NCBI GenBank assembly: GCA_904063045.1
Contig: CAJFCJ010000027.1
Coordinates: forward strand, 436,501-500,500
Length of the DNA: 64,000 nucleotides
Reading direction: 5' to 3'
Source: Dimorphilus gyrociliatus
Lineage: Eukaryota; Annelida; Polychaeta; Dinophilidae
Both the position numbers and the translations under genes were made by a program. Below the pieces are notes generated by a model. It did not search any database. It saw only the letters and a program-made list of their open reading frames with translations, and was not told where the DNA came from. Positions 14,278 to 25,145 of the stretch are shown one piece after another (the first letter of the stretch is position 1; each line of letters opens with the position of its first letter).

Positions 14278-14596
14278 AATAGAAAAGAAGGAAGCATAAA
14301 TATACAAACATATACAATACAAGTACATTATTATCTATATATAATTTTAACGAAAGTGGTCTTGCTTTCTTAAATTTTAATATAAAAAATACTATTTATC
14401 TATAGATGAACTATATCTCCAATTAATTTATTTATATTTAATATTAAAAAAAGGATAGAGCTAACACTTAATGCCAGGTAGCTAGGTATTACTTTCCGCT
14501 TACATTACTTTTTTAAATTACAACCCTTATGTGGGATTAATAACATTTTACCCCTGTCAATCAGGCTAGTTTTTTTTACTTATAAAGCTATAAATG

Positions 14597-14659
<63 letters not shown>

Positions 14660-17301
14660 CATATATTAAATTTAACAGTATGTACTTTATTTGACAATAA
14701 GTCCCTGTTATTCTTATTGACAGAATTTCATTGCAGTTATATAAAAATATAAAATATAAAGAGATTCTTATCACTTTAAGCTTTAGTTGCAATTTTCTTA
14801 TGTAAAATCACCGATAGAACTATAGTACTTTGCTATTCTTCCTTGTTATGGTACTAGGAAAAAAATAAAAGCTTCAAAGTCGAGAATAAATATCTTACAA
14901 TCTATCTATCTAGCTTGCTAGGCATCTCTCTTTACTCTTTATGTATGTATTTATCACCATTTCGTTCCCTTTTTTGTGTATTTCTGCACCTAATTTGAAT
15001 AGTGAAGTGTGTAAGAATAGTAGTAGATAGAGTATGCCTTAATTATCATTAATCGAACAATCTTGCTCACCAGTAAAGTAACAAAAAGTCTCTCTTTCTT
15101 TCATTTAAATTGATAGAAGATAGGATAGCAGTAAAATTCGGTTATTTAGTTTCTTCTTTTTGAATTTGCCAATTGAATAAGAAATTTAATTAGCATAAAT
15201 AAACTTATTAGTAAAACTTTAAAATTGAATAATTTTACTTAATTACGTGTAAAGAAAGCTATTTATTTGTTAAATATATAGAGCTATTATTAAGTATGTA
15301 TATATAGGCAATTATTCTGTTTAGTAGCATATTACTGTCGCTATTTAAGTAAAATTTTGATTTGTTCATCAGTAAACCAGTTAATTCGGTATAAAAACCT
15401 TAGTGAAATATATGCAGTAGCTGTGATCTAAAACTCATGTCAACACGGCAGTCTCATTAATTCTCGCCCTTCATCGACCTAATTTTATTTATCTTGAAAA
15501 GATGGACGAAAGGAGCTTAATGTAACATACACTCAGAATGTATCATATATACTATATATATATATATATGTATATAGGTTATTTATAGTCCAAATTGATA
15601 TTGTATATTTATATTGTATAAGAAGATTTGGGATTGGGGGGGAAAAAGTAATAAAAGTTAACCTTTCGCAATAGAGTATAACCCCTAAGAAATAATAATA
15701 AGAGATATGAAAATGAATAAGATTTTCTTATCCCTTTAAAAGAACTTTGACAGATAGGAAAATTTAAATTATCAAGATTCTAAATTAAATTTCATCATGA
15801 AATATTGATAGTCAAAGACTAAGTAGTCAATGATTTCTAGTCCACAATAGATAATTATTAAAATACACGCAAGAATATGAAAACTGGTAAAATTAACTTT
15901 TAAGGTATTCTTTCAACTTTTAAAAGACCATTAATTACGTAATTAAATATGTGAAAATTTGTTGAAAAGGTTATCTCTTTTCTCCTTCAAGTAAATTTTC
16001 CTTTCTTAATCCATCTTTTCCGAAATTCATTTTATTTAATAGAAAAAAAACAGAGGGAAATCATTTGTGGATGGAATATTTTCGCTTATTCAATAAAGCA
16101 TATTGTATTATCTATTAAATATAATAAGCTCTACGTGTGTATTTCACTATAAAATTTATTAAGGTATATATATAATACCTGTCTCAGGTAATTCTAATAT
16201 CCGTTCTATCCCTGATTTCCCTCTAATTTAAGCATTACGAATAAGATTATTTCTGACCAAAACAGGCTTTCGTTTCCTGAGAGCCCTGCGCCTAATTTCC
16301 TTTCCCGATATCCTGCAGTATTTAAGTTTGTTACGGACAAGCAACAAAATCCGGTTAGCTCAATTACTTAGCATGTTTTTCGGAGTTTGGTTGGCTGCAG
16401 CTGGCTTTGTTCATTTGGTGGAAAATTCAGGTGATCCATTCCATGATTGGAAAAATTCGCAGTATTTAAGTTACTGGGACTGTCTCTATTTTTTGATGGT
16501 GACAATGTCTACAGTTGGCTATGGCGACATATATTGTGTTACAGACATTGGCCGAACTTTTATAGTTTTTTTCTTACTTTTTGCTTTGGCTATATTTGCT
16601 AGTAGTGTTCCGGAAATTTTGGATATTGTTGGAAAGCATCCCAGATATGGAGGAACTTATGAAAAACCAGCTGGTGTTAGGTAGGACAGTATTAATTCAC
16701 TTTATTTAATTCTCTCCTCCTCTCACAACAAAGAGAACTTTAAAGTATTTAATTTGCCCAGAGGGATTTGCACAAAATAACATTATTAATTGACCTAAAT
16801 AACACCAACAGCCACCAATTATAGTTTCCCTTCGACGTCCTCAAGCCTAGACCGCTCAAAAAAACTCTTTTCTAAACAAGGGGGTAATAGCTCTTGGAAA
16901 TAACCGCTAAATGTCTTTAATAACTGCTGTAAGTTATATGAGAGTGCATTTTCCGATTTCGGTTAAAAAGGAGAAAGAATGAAAAGAAGAGTAAAAAAAA
17001 ACACTTTATGTAATTGTATTGCGTGCTAAAGTGTTATGATTTCACAAGAGAAAAACTTGAAAACAAACTAACCGAACTAGTTGACGTATATATATATATA
17101 TTGTCCCATAAAGCGAATTTAGAGGAAATAGGTACTTGAATAAAAAAGGAAGAGTACATGATAGCTAAGATTTTACGTATTAAATTATACAGTGTAAACA
17201 AGTAGAGGGACTGATAAGCTAATACATTATCTAAAGTTTATATAGTATATTGATGAAAGTGGCTGTTCACTAAAGACCTATGTCGTATAACTTAATTTAT
17301 A

Positions 17302-17338
<37 letters not shown>

Positions 17339-18429
17339 TACATGTATATGTCTAAGTAAACTTATTTACTTAGATATAAAAGAATCCATTTTGGGTGAAT
17401 AAAATAACTAAAAATTTTAGATGAAGACACTCTTACAAGAGTATTTGGATGTATTATTTGAAGTAGTAATACGTCTTAGCTTGAGGAGAATATTTCATTC
17501 ATCCAGAAAGAAATTTTCTTATAGATATTTTCAGCATGAAGTAATTTAATATTATACTATACAGTATACCATTTAATTTTTCCTCAAAACTATTAATAAT
17601 TACTATGTAATCTACATTGTAAAAAAAGAAAACTCTAATAACTTATTAATACTACATAGTTTAACTAGTATTTTATTTATTTTATAATAAAAAGTATTTA
17701 GTAATTAATTTTTTTTTTAATTTTGATAAAACTTATAAAGAAAAGAGAAGAAAAAAATAGTAATTACTCTTTTATAGTACTTTTCATTTTTTAAGTAGGG
17801 AAACCTTCTCTAAGATTTTTTTTTTCTTTATTATTTTTGATTAGAAGGGGAAAAAAATATCTACTAGTATAAAAAAAACACTTATTAATTTTAATAAATA
17901 TGAACATTCACCAATCTATCCTTCGTCACCTCTTACCCTTACAGACATATAGTTGTTACCGGACATATCAGCTACGAATCTGTTAAGAACTTTTTAAGAG
18001 ACTTCTTACACGAAGATCGAGAGAATAAGAATGTTAAGTGTTTGTTTTTGGATAGGTAAATAACTTCTTTTATTTTATCTTATATCTATAGATAATTCTA
18101 GAGAAATTGGTTAATGTTTTTTTCTTACGGCGGAAGGCAATATACTTTGGCTTAAAATACATGCCATACTAACCTATACTTAATAACTTAATTATACATT
18201 CTAATCTACTGACCATCCGGTTGTCTCTATAAGAAATAACGATTTACACTACTCAGTACATAATGTATAGTCAGTAACTAAAGATTTAGTTTACATAAAA
18301 AAAATAAGGAGACGTAAAACTTATACTTTATTCTTAGAATAAGGAGAGGATTGCAATCATATCATTTACTATATCAAACAAACATAATCAGCCATTCCTG
18401 GAACATGCAGTGAATATACCCATATGTAC

Positions 18430-18465
<36 letters not shown>

Positions 18466-21400
18466 ATTAATAGAACTCCTAATGAATTAAGGAATAACAG
18501 TTTAAATACAAGTTACAACTTTAAAATTCTCTATTTAAATCAAACTTGTCTCTGCGTTAAATATAGAATTTATATCTATTTTCATTACTTACTACTTGGA
18601 ACGGTACGAAGGTATTTTTTCTTCTATTTTATATCTTCTAGTAGAATGATCAATTTCTTTTAATGGGTTAATTATTTGAAAGCTTTTGAAACTATTAGTT
18701 TCTATTCTCTCTTTTCAGTAAAAATCCAGACTTAGAACTAGAAGCGCTCTTCAAAAGACATTTCACACAAGTCTGCTTTTTTAAGGGCAGCCCTTTGAAC
18801 ACTAACGACTTGGAGAGAGTCAAAGTAAGCGTTTATTGACCTTTTCCTCGGTTTCCTAATCATCCCTCATCTTTACAGCTAAAATTAGCTGATGCCTTTT
18901 TAGTCGTGGCTGATCCGAGAGCTTCGGATCCGGATGCGGAAGATGCAGCGAATATCATGAGGGTTATATCAGCTAAAAATTATCATAGTGATATCAGGAT
19001 CATAATTCAGCTTATGAGATTTCATAATAAAGCTTTCCTCGTGAACTTGCCTTCATGGATGGCTCAGGATCAAATTATATGCTTGGCAGAGATGAAATTG
19101 GGTTTCATGGCACAAAGTTGTTTGGCTCCCGGTTTTTCTACTTTGATGGCAAATCTTTTTGCTATGAGAAGCTATAAGAAGGTTTGTTCTCTTTCTTACC
19201 CCTTAGTTTTTATGGGCTTTGATTCAAATATAAAAACGAAAGAAAGAGTAGAGAAGAGTAACTGACAGCAAGAGGGAGGGAGAAAGAAAGAGAGTGAGAG
19301 AGAGAGTGTGTGTGAAAGTGGAAGATTTTCGTAGTCAGTAATCGAAAGAGAGAGTAATTGAATGAACGAATGAATGAATTAAAGTAACCCTATAGTAAAA
19401 ATGATAGTAAACGAAGGAATTGGAAGAGAAACAAGGATATACTTAAAAATATAACTTTAATGGTGGATTTTTACAAAAAAGAAAGAGAAAATTAAATGTA
19501 CAGGTCCTTCAAAATAATTTATCTCAAAAAAACTTAAAAGATTTTCATCTATCTTTTTTTTCCCTCCTCTTTGTCTTCCTAATTATATTTTAAAAGCTTC
19601 AAGAAAAGCAGCTAGTCAAGGTAACAGTAAAGTAACTAACCGAAAATTTTCATTTTTTTTCACTAAGTGTCAATTAATCGAGGCTTTGATCATTGGTATA
19701 TTTTGACTGCAATTATATTAATTTCTCTTAAAACACACTAATTACGTGGCTTTCAATCTGAGAAGCAAAACATTTTCATTGTTTTCTTTATTATTATTAT
19801 TTTATTTTCATTATTATTACTTTATTAACATCAACAGTAGATTAGAATTTTAAAATAGATAGTATCTTTTAGGTGTTATCTGATTTTCCTTTTTCAATAA
19901 AAAGAGAAAAGAAAAATACCATTAGGAGTGGTACCAGTGGGACGATATTAAGAAAAGATAATGGTACCCTATGCTTGTTTGTAAATAGAATATATACAAT
20001 ATAATACACTTAAAATTCTTATTTATATTTAACAACTCAATATTGTTTCTAGAAGTTTTCCTATTCTTGGGAAAAATATAAACTAAACAGATAGAATAGT
20101 ATATCTTTTACAATATTTGTAATTTGTATCTAATGTAGTATTCTATTTGTTTAGTTTCTTCCCCTTTTCTCTTCTCTTTTTACATAACCTAAACTCATTG
20201 TTAAGACTTTGGGAAACCTTTGCCATTTGCTTCAAAGTTACTATGTAGTCTTAAAACCATTATATTGTAAAGCCATATAAAGTTTCTTAGAACTGTTCTT
20301 TTTCATACTACAACACCTGATATATAAAATAACGAAAGAAAACTAACGATAGTAAAAAGACCAATTGAACAGCTACTATATTTTCCAGGAACAACGAATA
20401 TTTAACGTATTCATTGGGTCAGCTTTTTATTATAAGAGTTGTACAGGAGCCGTCGAGTACAAAAAGAATTTACGAAAGGCTTTCGTATTTTTTTTTTTAT
20501 AAAAATTCCATAATTAGACAAAAATATCGATAACTTTAATGTTTTCTAAGGCTTCTATAAAATTCCAGTATAATTGCTGTAATTTTCACTTTTATATATA
20601 CTGCAATTATATAGTTTTTTCATATTAAAGAAAACGAATTAGTTGTCTTCTTTGTACTTTTTTTTTTAATAACTTATCAATTTAAGCTATATAGATTTAA
20701 ATTATTATGGAAGATTTTATCATTTCATTCTAGTATCCTTTCTCTTGAGCCCATCCTATCTCATTCCATTTCTGCCTTTCTATATATATATATATATATA
20801 TCTATATATATCTTTTCTTTTTTCTCTTTTTTGAACATTAATCATTTATAAAATTAAATCAATGGCGATTAAACTAAGAGTGAGAGAAAGATGAACGATA
20901 GGTGAGCCAAAAGAGGATACAGTTTGCTTTTTTTTCCGTTACCTTTTCCTTATTTTTTTCACTATTGTTATTTAAAATGGTTGTAAATTTGTTGAGCTTT
21001 TACGATTTCTTTGTACGATGTTTGTTAATAAATAACAAACAAACAGAAGAATATTCCCTAAATGTCTACATTTTTGATTCGTGGAGAAAATGATAAGCGA
21101 AGTGAAAACGTGATATATTCAAATTGTTTCTTCCTTTACAGTCGGAAAAAGCTGCTAAATGGCAAGACGATTATCTTCGAGGAGCTGGTATGGAAATGTA
21201 TTCTAGCTACCTATCCGAAGCCCTGCACGGCCATACTTTCCCTCAGGCAGTCGAGTAAGTGATTAAAGCCAAAAACACGATGATTAATTGTCTGGAAAAT
21301 TACAATCGAGGACAGCGCTTTATTTTTTTCATAACATCTATTAGATCCCAACCGCTTAGTAGTCATATAGTAATATATAAAAAATTGCATTTATCCATCC

Positions 21401-21989
21401 ATCTCTAGGCTATAAACATAAATATATATACTGTATAGATAGTATATTTACATAGATAGACTCTAAAATCACTATCTATTTATATAAAAGATGTTCATCA
21501 CTATAGATTGACATTTTACCCAAAATAATCAGTAAGTTTGAGTAGCAAGGAAGTTCCTACTTCTATTTTGTAGTTAAGATAGTATGATAGAACAATTTGA
21601 AAATGATGTTACAGTAAGATTTACTAATGAATAAGGGAAATTTCAGTCGTAATTTATCAGAGCAACGAGTGATCATTATTACTGTACAGGGAATAGAAGG
21701 CGACTGCATACAGTACAACGCTTGTTTTAAATACCTTTTATATAATAGTAAATTGGAAACTAGTCTACAAAATTTCTTTTTTATAACGAATGTCAAGTGA
21801 TTCTTTATTAAAAGGCTCAGACATTTAATTTTCTATCCTTTGTTTTTTTTTCCATATTACAACAAATTTTCCTATTCTTTGGTTTTTGTTTTTATTTTTA
21901 TGCAGACTAAGCAAATTCTATGCTCGTAAAAAATTCCGAAAGCATAACCTTATATTTTTAAACAGTATATATAAATATATATAATGTAT

Positions 21990-22032
<43 letters not shown>

Positions 22033-25000
22033 AAGAAACGAAAGGGTAGCGAAAGAATAGCATTTCCCAATAGAATAAAAGGTTAAAACACGAAAGATGT
22101 TGTTAATAAGAGACTTGAATGCTTATTCAAACAAGCATCGTATTCAGAAATAATTTAATCAATCTTTAAAATGAAAAACTAATATATTGTCTAAATATAT
22201 ATATACTATATATATATATATTTATATATATATATAGGTACATCTCTAATTTGGTTTCCTACTTTCTTCCATTTTGATTGATTAGTTTTCTTATGCCAAA
22301 TTTATATCTTTAAAAGGTACAATATAAAACATTGTTTGGTTAAGAAAAATGAAAGTAATAAATTCTTTTTCCTTTATTTTTTTTGTTTCCTTCTCTCTCT
22401 CTCTCTCTTTCTCTCTTCTTTCTGATTTCTATATTCGAAAAAATATACAAGGAAAAATGATTTTCTACGTTTCTTTTTCTTTGCTTCATTTCGTCTACCC
22501 TTCTCTCTCTCTCTCTTTCTCTCTCTCTCTACTTCTTTTGTTTCTCACTAGTTTTTTATTATTCTTAAACTAATGAAAATGTGAAAAAAGAGAAATAAAA
22601 TAAATGATGATATGCTAAAGAGCATACTGTCTTACGCATTCTTCACTCTCTGCATATAAATGAGAACAAGATATGGCAATTGCAAAGAAATTGAAACCTT
22701 GAGTAAATTAGAAGTCTAGAACAGAAAGTGCACGTGATATTCATGTTTAAATACCTTGAAAACAATCGAAGCTATACTCCTCTCTCAATTAATAGCCTTT
22801 TAGAATGTTTCAATTCTATTCGATTATCGTTAAAAAATTTGCTCAAGTACTCAATTAAATCTAATACCTGATATTTTAATATTAAGATAGGCTAATAAAA
22901 TGATAGCAACGCTATCTCATTAAATATTTACTTTTAATATATTCCTTTGTCTTTTTTTGTTCTTTTCGATAAATAGAATCTGCTTTTGCAAGTTGAAACT
23001 TTTATTAATCGCCATATCTGTTTATTCGGAAGATGGAGAAGATTATCAAGTTGTGTTAAATGCAGGAATAGATTATATTATAGACAGAGATACTAAAGCT
23101 TTTTTCATATGTGAATCGGAAGAGGAAGTTAAACGGTTAGTATAATTAAATAATAGACAGAGAGAATCTTTATAGAATTGTACTGGTTTATTAAAAATAG
23201 AGCTCAAAATTTCTGCAAGCATTGTCATTGGTATGAGAAAAACATTCGAAAAATTGTTAAATGCAATTGCTCCAAGCAAGGTGAGCTTTGCATAAATTAT
23301 ATTCCATGATAAAATTCTTTTAAAAAAAAACCGATCGAAAATGCAGATAAATCGACAATTCCAGTAGCAACTTGTAAACAACAAGATTCTCCTTCTACGA
23401 CACCAACATCTGATAAGTCAGCTGATGATGTTCTACCAAATCCATACTGCAGACGTATTCAAATCGATATCACCAATCATTCGCGTTCGAATAGTCAGAG
23501 TCCGACTTCACCTGATGCCCCCGAAGTTTTCAAGTAATTAAATTGTTTGTTACATGCTGGGTGGTTTTCCTTCTTTCGCCCTTTGCCGTCTTTCAAATAT
23601 GAGGAAACCCTCCGAATGAGGACGCTTACTAATCAACCAAGCCCCTTTAGTGAAATACTGTTAATTAACAAAAATTACACTTCTTTCAACTATTTTCGTT
23701 CTATAATGAATTTTGAAGAAGATGACGCATTTCTCTATATAATGCCATTAAACGCTGAACGCCGTAGCAAATTTTCCCTCCTTTAATATTAACTTATTAC
23801 TGGACAAAGTTAACTTAATCAATTATCATTTAATTACCTTCTTTTCAGTTAACTTTAAATCTTATCTTGAAAGGGAATTGTGGTAAATTTTATTGATAAT
23901 ATTTCCCTTTGATGAATGAAATTCTGTATTTAACATAGTTTTTATCAGCGAAATGAGAAACTTTGCCTCTAAAAATAGAATATTTGCACCAAGAGAAACT
24001 CACTCTCTCTTTCTCTCTCTTTTTCACTCATATTTATCGGAAAAATAGGGAAAAATTAAGTCTTTCTTCCCACTTTTCCCGCCACCCGTCGTTTTATATA
24101 CCATAATAACTTAACGCCATCTATTAGAATTGATAACATAATGAAAGAAAGCGTTAATTGTTAGAGCCATTAATTTCTCATTACTGGTAATCGTTTTTAT
24201 TCCTATTCCAGTTCGACATTGAATACAAAGAGTTTATCTGCAATTGTTCCACATGTCCTTGCTCAAAAACGCCAACAACAAGAAGAAAGGAAAATGATTA
24301 AATGCGTTGAACATTTTGATTCAACCGGCTTATTTCATTGGTGTGATGAAAGAAAGTTCGAAGAGGCCGTTCTGGTAATAAATTCTCGTAACTCTTTCGA
24401 TTTTCTCCTATCATTTGTTCCTTTCATTTTTTTTTCTAGTCTCATAGAAAGAATAGAGATTTACTTAAGAAGTTGAACAAACATATAGTTGTTTGCTTGT
24501 TTGGCGATCACAAATCACCATTAATTGGTTTGTGCAATTTCGTCATGCCGCTCAGGGCTAGCAGCTTTAAGTTGGACGATGTGAAGACTATTGTATTTGT
24601 TGGTAATGAAGAGTATTTAAGAAAAGAATGGCATTCCTTGGAAAATTTTCCCGACGTTTATGTAAAACCGGTAAGAAAAAAAATCCTTGCTCAATTCAAT
24701 TATCCTGTATTAGCAATAATAGATACTCTTCTCTCTTTTCAGGGTTCACCTTTAAATAGAGCTGATTTAAGAACTATTAAGATAAACCAGTGCCATATGT
24801 GTGTAATATTAACAGCTAGCGATTGTCGATCGGACGATATAACCCTGGTCGACAAAGAAGCTATCCTTTGTTCTTTGAACATAAAGACGATGACATTTCA
24901 AAATGTTGCCGATGTTTGGAAATGCGCATCTCCCCGCCGAACCTTGGCAACTTTGGCCTTGCTTCGAGGTTTGTTTTATTTATAAAATATAAGAAAATAT

Positions 25001-25105
25001 AAAGAAAACTAATAAACATTTCTTTTTAATAAGTATATACCAAATTGATACTTGTGTATATAAGGCATTGAGTATGAATTTACTTACTCTCTGTTAAATC
25101 TATGA

Positions 25106-25145
<40 letters not shown>

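Larger units (their letters stand above)
13941..16265 (+). other. slo1: BK intron 3
   Basis: 2.3-kb intron with a (GA)n tract (14245-14272) and a compound (TA)n(GA)n tract (14600-14659). Open frames here are repeat translations. Confidence 0.8.

Noticed and set aside
23547-23786. 79-codon frame in BK intron 11
   Set aside because: It begins after the exon 11 donor; the BK reading resumes at 24212 with matching phase and homology.
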